Shown here: one piece after another, positions 48,802 to 60,211 of the stretch
Layout: each line of letters opens with the position of its first letter
Position numbering within the stretch: the stretch's first letter is position 1
NCBI GenBank assembly: GCA_026874595.1
Contig: CM049316.1
Coordinates: 5,902,339-5,966,338, forward strand
DNA length: 64,000 nucleotides
Origin: Sipunculus nudus
Taxonomy: Eukaryota; Annelida; Sipuncula; Golfingiida; Sipunculidae
Direction: 5' to 3'
Program-made: the position numbers and the translations under genes
Notes under the pieces: model-generated
Databases searched by the model: none
What the model was told of the DNA's origin: nothing
The model's input: only the letters and a program-made list of their open reading frames with translations

Positions 48802-49849
48802 TTAAAAGTAGTTATAACACACAGAACAACGCAGAGATTTAGCTTACATATTCCGACACCGAGTGTGTGCATATATAGGGCAAACACCTGACAATATCAT
48901 AATGTATTCGGAATAAAATGGGGAATACCTCGGAATCCCCTCTGTGATTGGCTAATTGAGGAGTTATGGTAACAGTGCACATCCAGGAAATTTAAGTCGG
49001 GGAAACGGCCAACAAATATAATATTGACCATGTTATCCTGTGATCATGTGACCCTCCATGGTTTTACCGTGTGTGAGGAAGGCGCAATGTGTTTTGCGCG
49101 GTCAACAGAAAACCCAGAAGAATTGTAGCTATTCCAAAATACCCAAGCTCTTTTTCTTATAGATCTTTATTATTTGAGAGAAACGAGACAGAATATGTCT
49201 TAGGCATAAATGTTTTCTCACATGCAGATATATTGATAAATATAAAGTTATAAAGCAGAATAATGGTGGAATCCTGGAAGTTATGTTGAATGCATGTAAT
49301 TTTCATCATAGTATTGCAGGACATGTCGCTGTGTGTATGGACTGTTCATGTTGAGCGACATGTCGCAGGACAAGCGTGTACTGTTTTAACATTTGGCATC
49401 TCAAACGTATCCATGCCTGAGTTGTTACAATAATAAGAAACTAAATGCTTTCGTGAAAACTTGACAGTCGACATTATATTTAGCATGCATATACATTATA
49501 AACACGTGATTTAGAAACAAAATGAAAGCGACTCTCTCCCACCCCCACACACAAGCGCCCAGATAAATTAAAAAAAAAGTAACAGAAGGGGTCTCTCCTC
49601 TGAATCCCTTTTATATAAATTTTATTCACAATTACTTAACTAAAATGACCTACGTCATAAATATGATATTCATGTTTGAGTTTATACTTGAAAAAAGAGT
49701 AACAGAATATATTTAAATTATAAAAAAGGAAAAAGTATATACGCTTTCCGTTGCCCTCCGGGAAGAATTGATAAAGCAAATACATATCAATATTTCATAA
49801 ATTTTCTTAAATGTGCATTAATTGCACTTAATATCTGTAAAAAAAAGAT
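48802..49849. other. No gene recognised; one hairpin
   Basis: GACATGTCGCT (49320-49330) and AGCGACATGTC (49354-49364) are perfect inverted 11-mers with a 23 nt spacer. Otherwise AT-rich and unassigned. Confidence 0.45.
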
Positions 49850-51360
49850 TTGCCGGCCACCACACCGGAATTCCTGCATTTTCAAGCATTCTAGTGGGCC
49901 CTAAGAACTCCTGTCCTATTCGAATTAACGGATTAAAATATATATATAAACCAGCTTATACTATTTAATGAGACTTCATCGTCAAGCTTGTTCTTGTGCC
50001 CTTGAACACTCTTTTGCCCGAGCCCTCACAGGCCTATCGATCACTTCCGATTAAAATTTTATATGGTGACACCGAAGAAAAAAAAAATTGCGCATAAACT
50101 AGCATTTAATTGGGCCCTATAGGAGAGGCCCCTTTGAGCCCGCCCGATCAAAGCTATATATATATACCAAGATAACACAAATGCCAAAAAAAAAAGAGGT
50201 TTCCCCATTTTAAGTATATTCTGGTGCTCTAAGGATCGGACCCCTTTAAATCATTCCCCGTATAGAAACCCCTATATTTACGCTTTGCAAAGGACAACGT
50301 ACGCTCCAGAGGCAGCGGAAATCTTGCGCTTCTAAAAAAGCTACTGATTTGCCCGCTGCCTGCTTTTACCGTTTATGATTCACTTAGACACCAGGTGGCC
50401 TGTCTGCTGAAAAAACTGCAGATTTGACTGGAAGCCAACCAAATGCTAGTTAACAAACACTCGACAGGCATCATGGCTCCGCCCAGAGCTGAGCTGCAAG
50501 CGCCGCTCTTGATGACAGTTCTATGCGTACTCTTATTTAAGAAAAGTCGAATTTTAATTGCTCCCTCTGCGTTCTCGCATCATCGAGCGATCCGATTAAG
50601 ACATTACGACTATGTTAGCGTTGCCATGTATTCTTTGTCAGCAAAACTGAAGCCAGCCAACGAGGTGTGCTTGGAGCCTATAATGTTTCATTTCGTTTGA
50701 ATTACAGCTCACCGGCCGGGCATCCTATGTACACAAGGACCTGTGCAAACCACGTGCAGGGCCATTCTCTCTGAGCCTCTGGCCTGTTCAAACGGTTGCC
50801 GGGCGATGAGCTCTCACTCAAAACGAAATAAACCAACTCCGTGTATTCCTCGCTTGACTGGTAAACCGTTTTGTCTTCCAGCTATTCAGGATACAAGGTC
50901 AAAACAAACAGCGCTTAAGGGTATAGGTAGTAGGCCTAAAGGTAATGTGCTGTGTAAAGAGCGTAAGGACAACGGGACTTCCGCATTTTCTAACATTTTC
51001 TTGTGCCCTATTGGACACTTCTGAGCTAAAATAATTTTAGACTTCTGCATTTTCAAACGTTCCATTGTGCCCTATAGTAAATTCTTGGCTGGTCTTGGCA
51101 CCTTTAGGCCCCTCGGGTCATTCCCGATTAAAAATTCAATTTACATGTTTCTATAATGACAAACCGGACCTCGCATTTTCCAACATTTCTTGGTCCCCGT
51201 AGGACACTTCTGGTCGACTCGGCCCTATCAGGCTCTCCTAACTAAACTATATAAACTAAAATAAAATCTAAATGAGACCTCTGCATTTTCAAGCATATCA
51301 TTCTGCTCTACAGGAAACTGCTGGTCGGTCCGGACCCCCCTTGGTCACTTCAGGTCCCAG
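49850..51360. repeat. Degenerate ~110-165 bp array split by a TIR element
   Basis: Units read roughly GCATTTTCAAGCATT, a GTGCCCTAWAGGA block, CTTCTGGTCG, CGGACCCCTTTAGGCC, TCCCGATTAAAATTT and end in an ATATAAA-type stretch. Clear copies start near 49875, 50200, 50985, 51045, 51170 and 51280. The 50300-50965 element sits inside one unit. Confidence 0.65.
50300..50965. mobile_element. TACGCTC short-TIR element, 666 bp, 9 bp target duplication
   Basis: Starts TACGCTCCAGAGGCAGCGGA and ends AAAGAGCGTA. The 9-mer AGGACAACG is exact on both sides (50291-50299 and 50966-50974). Near the left end GGCAGCGG...CCGCTGCC forms a hairpin. Interior is richer in GC than the surroundings and matches 52617-53550. 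The 85- and 93-codon frames inside are not conserved between copies. Duplication length fits Mutator-like or related superfamilies; superfamily unproven. Confidence 0.85.
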
Positions 51361-51639
51361 TACGGTGTACCGGCTGACCCCCCGCCCATAGGGCCTGGGA
51401 TATGCATTCGTTCTACATTTGGTAGTCGCCCATGACCACGTATAAACTTCTAACGCCTATTATAGCTACTTGGGTTGTATGCACCCCAGGGAGCCCAGAA
51501 CAACTACAAGAAAAAAAAGGCCTGAAGGACCAGGAAGGCAAAGTGTAATGTCAGATGAGACTGACATCGTACGTGATATCAGACCATAAACTCCCACATT
51601 TTTTTAAATGAATTTTTTGGAAAGTTAGAAGTGCTAATA
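51361..51639. other. Spacer, nothing recognised
   Basis: Mixed composition between the degenerate array and the duplicated segment; no motif assigned. Confidence 0.4.
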
Positions 51640-52580
51640 TACATATAGGCGAGCAGAGCGACGTGTTATGCAACCACAGAGTTGCTAAATCGTGACACAT
51701 GTATTTCTCACTGCTTGCAATCCGATATTTCTTGCGCTCACGCAGCAAACACCAAGGTTCCTGGTATAAATAATAAATAAATCAGACATGAAAATCTACT
51801 CCATCATGTTAGTGATGGTATTTAAATTGTGCGTTCTCCGAGTGCTTTCTAGATTATAAATTTTATATTTTATATCCATCCTTTATTAATAATGTAACTC
51901 GTGGCGTAAAATAACCCACACGCACATACATAAACTGTTTTGATTTACACATAATAACAAAGCCCATCTATGATCATTTAGAAAAAAAATGTTTCGTGAG
52001 GGTTATTGTTGACTCGTTTGGAGGTGATCCGGGTACAGATATGTCATCAACTGTTCAGAACATTCTGGTTTTGAATATAACTCCTTAAGCCTTTTCCGAG
52101 TCCTCAGATCTGTCCTTCATTTAAGAGGTTCATGGAATTAATAATGCTTCAAGCAGCTTCCGGAGCTTTAATGCCATGGCAAGTCACATGCTATACATCA
52201 GTAATTCAGCTTCTCACCTCTCACATGTTCTTCGTTGATCTTACTAATTAAAAAAAAACACCGGGGCTCCGATGGCAATGCACGCACATAGAAACGTATT
52301 AAATACATAAAAGGTTTAACTCATAGCCAAACAAAACTGTCATGAATACCTGTCCGTCAAGAAAATATGAGGTAAACAATGATCAAAGGAGCTAAACTAA
52401 CTCAATATATGTAGCTTAAGTTGACTGTAATCATTTAGGAAAAAAAAGTTTCGTGAGGGTTAAAATTGAAAATTTGGGCGTGATCCGGGTACAGATATGT
52501 CATCAACTGTTCAGAACATTCTGGTTTTGATGATTTTTGTCTATATAATCCCTAGACCCTATCCCGGGTCCTCAACAGAG
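51640..52580. repeat. Duplicated segment, copies 2 and 3
   Basis: 51640-52430 parallels 42755-44460 without its MITE and without its extra 450 bp. From about 52430 a third partial copy repeats AATCATTTAGGAAAAAAA, GATCCGGGTACAGATATGTC and CATCAACTGTTCAGAACATT (also near 52030 and 43565). Copy 3 ends at about 52580, just before the TACGCTC element. Confidence 0.75.
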
Positions 52581-52616
52581 GAACCATCAACATATTAAGT
52601 ATTATCTTCCTAGGCT

Positions 52617-53550
52617 TACGCTCCCGAGGCAGCGGAAATCTTGCGCTTCTAAAAAGCTACTGATTTTCCCGCTGCCTGGTTTGAACGTTTATGAGACACC
52701 AGGTGGTGGGTCGTTGTCTGCTGAAAAACATTGTGCGTATGACGTGACAAACAGTTTACCAAACGCCAGTTAACAAACACTCGACATGCACGCATCATGG
52801 CACCTACAATATCTGCGCTTCAAGCGCCGCTTGATGACAGTTTGATGGTTACTCCTAGTAAACAAAAAAAAAGTCGAATTTTAATTGCTCCCTCTGTGAT
52901 CTCATATCATCGACCGATTCGACTATGACATTACGACTATTTTAGCGTGGCCATGTATCCGTTGCCAGCAAAACGGAAACCAGCCAGCGAGGTGTGCACG
53001 GAGCCAATTTTGTTACATTTCGTTTGATTTACAGCTCACCGGCCGGGCATCCTAGGTGCACAAGTACCTGTGCAAACCACGTGACGGGCCATTCTCTCTG
53101 AGACTGTGGCCTATTCAAACGGTTTCCGGGGCGATGAGCTGTCACTCAAAAGAGGCTCTGTGTATCCTTAGCTTGGCTGGTAAAAAGTTTTGTAGGCAAC
53201 ACGTCCTAATAATTATGTAGATTCCTTGTCGTATCAGATGTGTGTCGCATATCGGGAATTGTGTACACGCAGTCAAGAGGGCATCAGTTTATGGTCAAGC
53301 TCATTCACAATGGCCTCTTCAACCCCTATAAAGATTTTGCCAACAGCATTTATAATTGCTATTTATTAATCATGTGACCATTTCAGCCAATCATAGAGGT
53401 CGTTTCTTCCAGCACCTGGTCTCATCTGATTGGCCAAAATACAGTGCTCCCCTCTGGTGTAGCGACTCGGGATACGAGGTCAAAACAATCAGCGCTTACG
53501 ATATAGATAGTAGGTCTATAGGTAAAGCGTTGTGTAGGCTAAAGAGCGTA
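52617..53550. mobile_element. TACGCTC short-TIR element, 934 bp, 8-9 bp target duplication
   Basis: Starts TACGCTCCCGAGGCAGCGGA, ends AAAGAGCGTA, flanked by CCTAGGCT (52609-52616) and CCTAGGCT (53551-53558); a ninth base T can be included. Parallels 50300-50965 over most of its length but has about 270 extra bp (roughly 53195-53470). These include ATTGGCCAAAAT, AGCCAATCA and CCCCTATAAAGA, which resemble CCAAT and TATA boxes. This is the longest copy seen, so the others are probably deletion forms. No transposase. Confidence 0.85.
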
Positions 53551-53558
53551 CCTAGGCT

Positions 53559-54299
53559 TCACGTTGATAACTTGTGCCCTGCTGATTGACTGATGTCTGA
53601 GATCTATCATTATAAAAAATAAAAGTAAAAGTGCATAAAAATAGAAAAATAGCAGGTTGTATAATTCCCCAGATCTTTTCCAAGATCAATATGTGTTCCG
53701 AATATGTTGACAATCCGTCAATGCAGCTTTTCCCCAGAAAGCTGACTTTTGTAAGTGATTTACTGTTAGGAGTTAGTATCTCGGTGCAAAACGTATTTTT
53801 ATAACCCGTTACTCGAAAAAAAAGTAGCAGTGATTAAATTTTGTATGTCCACGGAGCGAATTTAATTCAATTTATTTCTGTTGTCCCATTCATTAATTAC
53901 AATGTCATAATTCTCTATCTGTAAACAGTAAGCTCGAAACAAGCCCCCAGGCCCCCAATGTTATATATTTAAGAGTAATATACATGTACAAACCTCCGGA
54001 GAAAAATTCGTTGACATCCTCCTGGAACGAATATCAGAATCCTAGAAATGCTGGAAGTTTCAGGGTCTGATTTAGACGATGATCCATGATTTCCATTTTA
54101 TATTTTTTTCCGTTTATAAATATATATACATGTATATATATGTGTGTGTGTATATATATACACACACACAAGAAAATCGTGAAAAATTGGTTAACTTGTA
54201 ACACATGTTAATTGATTGAACTCTCATGGTTAAGGATCTATACCAATATGGACCAAAAAGAAAATAAAGATTTTTTTAAAATTATCAATAATTTGGCTC
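53559..54299. other. AT-rich; palindromic microsatellite
   Basis: 54118-54170 has (TA), (TG), (TA), (CA) blocks arranged symmetrically so that the tract can fold on itself. Nothing else assigned. Confidence 0.45.
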
Positions 54300-54445
54300 A
54301 TATTATAACAAGGCCTACAGGCCTAATGCGAACCTATGCATTGGGAAATACACCAGGTATAATGCTTCAATGCTTGACCATTACTTCTTATGTATATGAA
54401 CAATGCAGGTACTAAACATTTTGAATAAAAAACAATTACACAAAC
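54300..54445 (+). repeat. Dispersed repeat R, copy 1
   Basis: GGCCTACAGGCCTAATGCG, a TAATGCTTCAATGCTTGACC block, TGTATATGAACAATGCA and TAAACATTTTGA recur in the same order at 60590-60735. The first block also occurs alone near 25015. Here the repeat lies just before family-1 copy D; at 60590 it lies just after copy E. Confidence 0.75.
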
Positions 54446-54489
54446 ATCACTGCTGAAATTCTGGCTTGGGTGCACACAACACATCTAGG

Positions 54490-56046
54490 GGCCCATGGGT
54501 CTCGACGCTCAGCTAAATTTGTCTATAAGGATATTTTAAAGAAATTTTTCAGAATGACGGTCCTGTGACCTTAACCAATGACCTTGTGACAAAAAATCTT
54601 AGAACTTAATATCCTTGAACTTGCAGCATTAGGATTATTGTAACAATCTTTTAAAAGTGACCTTGACCTCTGACCAGATAACGTCAAATTCTACAGGTTT
54701 CCTCACTTTAGGCAAGTAAGCCATGTGTGAACGTTGGAAAGTTCAGGATGAAAAGTTTGATTTACAGTGCATCCACAATCTTTTTAAAGATGTGGTTCTG
54801 TGACCTTCAACTTAGATCGCTGGACCCTGAAAATCAAAATTAATTTACTTATGTGGTTGGTCATTATTAAGTCAAGTTTGAAGCCAGTCTGTCTATCAGC
54901 AGAATTATTATCCATAAACTAATTTGTGAACGGATGGGCCCTGTGACCTTGACCTATGACCGAAAAAATCAAACCGAATCTTCCCCTAGTGGCAGGTTAG
55001 CAATATCTTGAAGATGGAAGGTTTGCGATGAAAAGTTTGGCTTCAAATGCATACACATTCCTTTCAAAGAAATTGGTGCTGTGACCTTGACCTTTGACTG
55101 TTGGACCCCAAAATCGACATGGTTCTTACTTTAGTGGTGGGCCATTTATAAGTAAAGTTTGAAACTAATATTTCAAACTAAACTGGAGTTATCATCTGGA
55201 AACTAATTTGTGAACAGTAGCCCCTGTGACCTTGACCTTGTGACCCCAAATTCATTTATGCTTTCCCCATATTGGCAAGTCAGCTAAATGCGCATGATGG
55301 GAAGTTTGGGATGAAAAGCTTGGCTTAAAATGCAGCCATAATTTTTTTTAATTTAGTGAGTCCTGTGAGCTTGACCATTGACCTCATGACCCCTAAATCA
55401 TATAGGTTCTTGCTTTAGTTGTAGGCCATGTGTAAGTCAAGTTTGAAATCCATGTGCCAGTCCAACCTGGAGTTTAAGCTGGAAACAAATTTGTGTGAAT
55501 GGACGGATTGACAGACAGACAGACATACAAACAGACAGACAGGGTGATTAGTATAGGGCATCCACTTGTGATCAATAAACACACCAAGTTTTGGGACACC
55601 AGATGTCATCACAGCTGAGAAAATGACATGATTATTGTCATTTTATAGTAAATAAATAGAAAAAATATTCGTTAAAATAGGAAAAAATACAGGTGGTGCC
55701 ACCACGTTTCAGGAACTGACAAAACTAGTCATGTTTAATATTCAAGGCAAGATTCATGACAAACCATGCATTCATTATCAAGATATTTGAGGTTTTGTAT
55801 CATTTTTTTTTACTATTCCGAGGGGTACTTTCAAGCCCCATAGCTCGAAGGATATAGGTCACAGTGACCTAATTTCAGGTTTCCAAGGAGATTTTTTATT
55901 GACCTCCCTGGATCTTTACTTAGAAGTTTCTAGGACCAGGCGTTATGATTTGTTTCCTGCTAATGGAATGCCGGACGCCTGGATGTCCGGACGGACGACG
56001 GGCAGGCGCCATACCTATACCTCAGTTGACTTACAGTCAGCTGAGC
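54490..56046 (+). mobile_element. Family-1 element, copy D
   Basis: Starts GGCCCATGGGTC and GCTCAGCTAA (54507-54516). Ends with a CCGGACGGACGACGGGC tract and GACTTACAGTCAGCTGAGC (to 56046). The first kilobase is a TGACCTTGA array (exact at 54658, 54944, 55082 and 55227; units ~140-290 bp). Near 55500 it has GACAGACAGACAGACA. The last ~200 bp, including an exact GGTCACAGTGACC at 55857, match copy C. No protein. Confidence 0.75.
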
Positions 56047-56360
56047 AAAAAATGATTGTAGCTGGCACCACCAGTCTTGTATACAAGAAGCTATCAGAGA
56101 TATATACATATCCCAAGTTGAAACTGATATATCAAACCCCTCCTGAGAAATAAGCAGGGACACACACTGTGCAAAAATTATTGTAGGTGGCACCACCAGT
56201 CTTGTATATGACAAATCTATTCGATAGGTATAAATATGCCCAATTTCAGAAAGATATATCAAATTCCTCTATAGAAATAAGCAGGCACAAAAGTCACACA
56301 CTGTGCAAAAGTCATTGTATGTGGTGACACCTGTCTTGTGAACGAGAAAGCCATCAAAGA
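56047..56360. repeat. ~128 bp tandem repeat, three copies
   Basis: TGGCACCACCAGTCTTGTAT recurs near 56062 and 56190, with a diverged GTGGTGACACCTGTCTTGTG form at 56320. Units continue with an AGAAAGC.ATC block and end in ACACACTGTGCAAAA.TTATTGTA. Confidence 0.85.
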
Positions 56361-56399
56361 CACATAGACAGGTCATAATATCAGGCCAATACAACACTT

Positions 56400-56830
56400 A
56401 CCTTGAGTCTGATGCATGGGGCTGACCAGGCTTAGGTGAGAAAGGTAGTTGCCCCGAGTGAACTGTGACAAATTTGCTGGCTCAGGCTACTGCACTGAGT
56501 GAACTCATGACCTGCACCTGGCTAGACTGGGTGAACTTTTAACCTCTACCTTGCAGCACTGAGTGAACTCTAGACCTGTTGCCTAATCTGATACAGTTGG
56601 CAGTCTGCCAAAGCTATAAATAGATTGGCTCCACATGAAGCCCTGAGGGGAAGGACAGCCATGAGGTGATCACATGGTGCCCATGAGGTGTTCACATATA
56701 ACCCATGTGGGGATCACATGCCTTGTGCTTGGCTGCACTGATTGAACTCTTGACCTATATCTGGCTGCACTGAATGATCTCTTGATCTACTGCCAAATCT
56801 GAAACAGTTGGCAGTTTCTCAACCTATTTA
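56400..56830. repeat. Degenerate ~45-60 bp repeat (CACTGAGTGAACT)
   Basis: CACTGAGTGAACTC with TTGACCT/ATGACCTGCACCTGGCT recurs about six to seven times at irregular spacing. Two CTGATACAGTTGGCAGT-like blocks (about 56590 and 56800) suggest a larger duplicated unit. No coding signal. Confidence 0.65.
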
Positions 56831-59800
56831 AATATACAGACACAATCTTGGCCTGTTGGCAAATCTGTTTACACATACTGAAAGACTTTGGCTAAAATAC
56901 TTTTTTTTCAAGCTGAAATATTCATAAACTTTTTATCAAAATATCTAGATTAATAAAAAATGCTGTTCTTTCATTGTTAAAGGTCCAATAATTCTGCCAA
57001 AAATCATTCAAGTAAACTTGACCAAAGGCCACCTAAGAATAATATTTGTGCCATGTTACAGAAGTTATAATTGAAATAATAATTTTGTAGAAGAACAGTT
57101 TTGCAGTCCTCAGTTTGAGTTTGACATAATAATGGCCATAAGACAATCTTAAGCTTTTCTGATATGATTGAAAGAACCATGTCCTAGGATAATTCTTTTG
57201 AAAAATTGAACGATTCAACTTGACAGTTTCATCATAAACATTATAAGCTGTAAGAGGCTAAAATGATGAGGTTTTTGCTCATAAAAAAACAGGTCAATGC
57301 AGGTGGCACCACAAAATCTGCAACTTATATAAGTCATGTGACCAACATTTGCACAATACTTAGTAATGCTAGCTTCTGTCATTTCTGAGATAACTATGTC
57401 AGTATGCTTACTTGGCCAAATGACTGTTCAGATTCGTTTAACTACACTAAAATTCATAAAATGCAAACCATTTGAACAAACTTGAGAGGGCTTGCCTCTG
57501 GGATCATTTCTGTAAAATATTGAACAATTTGGCTGGACCGTTTACAAGAAGACTTTTAAAGGTTTTTCAGCTTTTCCTCTATAAAATCTAAGTAAATGAC
57601 GATAGCAAAAAGAAAAAAGAAAAAAAAAGCTGAATCCCACAACATTTGATTTGTGACAGATTATTGCATAAAATCTGGGGATGGTAGCTCCTGCTATTCC
57701 TGAAAAATTATGGGTTAATATACAGATGACCTCCGTACAAAAAAAGGTCAATGCAGGTGGCGCCACCAATACCTGAATATCATATATGACTCATGTGACC
57801 AACACTGGCATAAAATTTGGTGACAATAGCTCTGGCCGTTTCTGAGATTGTCATTTTAGTATGCCTTTTTTGGGCAGATGACTAGGTTCAACTTCCTGTA
57901 ATTCGGCCAAAATTCACCGAACTTGAACCATTTGAACAAACTTGAGAGAGATGGTATAAAAGATTATTTCTGTGAAATATTGAACAAATTTGCTTGACTG
58001 TTACGGAGGAGAAGATTTTTAAAGTTTTTTTAGCTTTTTCTCTATAAAATCTGAAAAAATGCAGATTTTTTTAGATGGCTAATTTTTTTCATTAAATTTC
58101 ATGATGCTAGTAGCTCCAGTCGTTTTCGAAATAGTATGGGTTAACGTATACCTGTGATTATAAACATTGCCTGGCATGAGGAATATCTAAAATCATACAT
58201 CTACATTTTTTTAAAAGATTTTTAAAAAACATTCTTGTCAATATTTACAATAGATAACCTGAAATCTAAATGTCTGGAGGCATGATGTAACGGATGCTGA
58301 TAAACTGGCTCCAGGCTGTGCTTCACACAGCTAACGTATATGGTAAAATGACTCGGTTCAATCTTTATAATTCAGCCTCAATTCATTCTTTGGAACCATA
58401 AAAGACAATTATTATAAGAATTATTCAGGGGATTATTCTTGTAAAATATTAAACAAATTGGCCTCAGTGGCGTCAGTAAAAAACGTTTTGCAGGTTTATG
58501 ACTCATATGGGAAAATACAGCAAAATGGCTAAGTTAAGCTTCCCAAAAATCACTGAATCAGAACCATTTGAACAAACTTGAATTATCAACATCTAAAAAT
58601 AATAAATGTGTGAGATTTAAGAATTTGGCCCAGTGGTTTTTGAGAATAAGATCTTTGTAGCCACTGAACTAAAATGGGCTGTTATGGCATATGACTAAAT
58701 TCAGCTTCCCATAACTCAGCCAAAAGTCACTGAACTGAGACCATTTGAACAAACTTCAGAAAACACTACCCTAGGATCATTTCTGTGCGATATTAAACAA
58801 TTTGGCCATATGGTTTTAGAGAAGAAGTTTTTTGTAGCAGTCAGTATGATACGGGCACTGATGACCCCCGTACAAAAAAGGCCGATGCAGGTGGCGCCAC
58901 CAATACCTTAATTTCAGATATGACCTATGAGACCAACATTGGCATAAAATTTGATTGATTGATTGATTGATTTATTTATTTATAATACATATTTAACCAG
59001 GATAGCCTATTCAGCAAAAGCTGTTTTTCAATAGGGTCCTGGTCTAGATGATATCGATAAGTACACAGTTAAAAAAGCAAATATGAAAGAACTGAAACTA
59101 AAATACATGCATACATAAAAACAGTTATACATACATGGTTTAAAATGATCATAGAAAAAAAAATCTTAAATGATATACACGAATATTGAGTAAATAAATT
59201 TAAATAAGAGGCCTAACTGATAATTAAAACATGTAAGATCGTGATTTCACAATAAATATATTACATAATGACACAGTAATATAGGTGATGAATACAAAGA
59301 CGAAAAGGCACCCGTGAACAAGCTATGAAAAATTATATGACATAAATTGCTTGTACAGTGATTTAATCTGGTAGAGACTGGTTGCAGATTTGACACTAAC
59401 AGGTAAAGAATTCAAGTGGATGGGACCAGCATATGCAAGACTTGCTTTGAAGGATTTTCTGTTTGGTTTAGGTAATGATAAATTGAAGCCCTGAGAAAAA
59501 CGAGTATTATATGCACTATTAACACGGTTGAACGTATGCGTAAGAGAGGGAGGGGCATTACCAGACAAACACTTAAAGACCATTAAAGAAACATGATGAT
59601 AGCTCCAGCCGTTTCTAAGATTGTAATTTTAGTATGCTTTTTTGGACAGATGACTAAGTTCAACCTCCTGTAACTCGGCCAAAAATCACTGAACATAAAC
59701 CATTCAAACAAACTTGAGAGAGATTGTTCCAGGGATCATTTCTGTGAAATATTGGGCAATTTGGCCGAACAGTTTCGGTGAAGATGATTTTTAAAGTTTT

Positions 59801-60016
59801 TTTTAGCTTTTTTCCCTATAAAATCTAAGAAAATGCAGTTAGCCAAAAAATAAGCAAAATCCGATAGAGTTTTTTAGATGACTAATTTTTTGCATAAAAT
59901 TTCGTGATGCTAACTCTTGCCGTTTTCAAGATAGTATGGGTTAACGTACAGACGACGGACGACGGACGCCGGACGACGCCACACCATTGCATAAGCTCAC
60001 AGGTTCGCTAAAAAAT
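56831..60016 (+). repeat. Family-2 repeat region, several units
   Basis: Repeated units with GAACCATTTGAACAAACTTG, GATCATTTCTGTGAAATATT, GAGAAGAAGATTTTTAAAG, TTTTTCTCTATAAAATCT, GGTGGCGCCACCAAT (57757 and 58891) and CCGTTTCTGAGATTGT. It ends with a GACGACGGACGCCGG tract and GCATAAGCTCACAG (59989-60002). GAATTATCAACATC at 58581 is the uninterrupted form of the insertion site at 26287. A LINE splits the last unit. Confidence 0.75.
58952..59591 (-). mobile_element. 5'-truncated LINE 3' end inserted in family 2
   Basis: The frame 59583-59323 encodes the tail of a CR1/L2-like RT protein: FKCLSGNAPPSL, NTRFSQGFNLSLPKP, SFKASLAYAGPIHLNSLP, SVKSATSLYQIKSLYKQFM. This conserved ending is common to many non-LTR proteins. 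A 3' UTR with AATAGGGTCCTGG-type sequence follows, and the element ends in (AATC)n, seen on plus as TTGATTGATTGATTGATT at 58950-58970. Family-2 sequence resumes on both sides. Only the last ~90 codons remain; same family as 22835-23175. Confidence 0.85.
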
Positions 60017-60211
60017 GAAAGTATAGATATAAATACGTTTACTGAATAATCTGTTTATCTTGTGTTTTGTCTCCTGGCTGTGTTTGATGTGTGTGATATC
60101 ACCATGGTAGATCCCTCTCCAACCCGGCTGGTGACCGTTCTTCAGTACCGGACCAATTTTGCAGTAGTTATCACACATTAGTAATCCAATGATTTATTAA
60201 TAACCATGGAC

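Noticed and set aside
50443-51024. Two ORFs of 85 and 93 codons as genes
   Set aside because: They lie in the TACGCTC element and are not preserved in its second copy.
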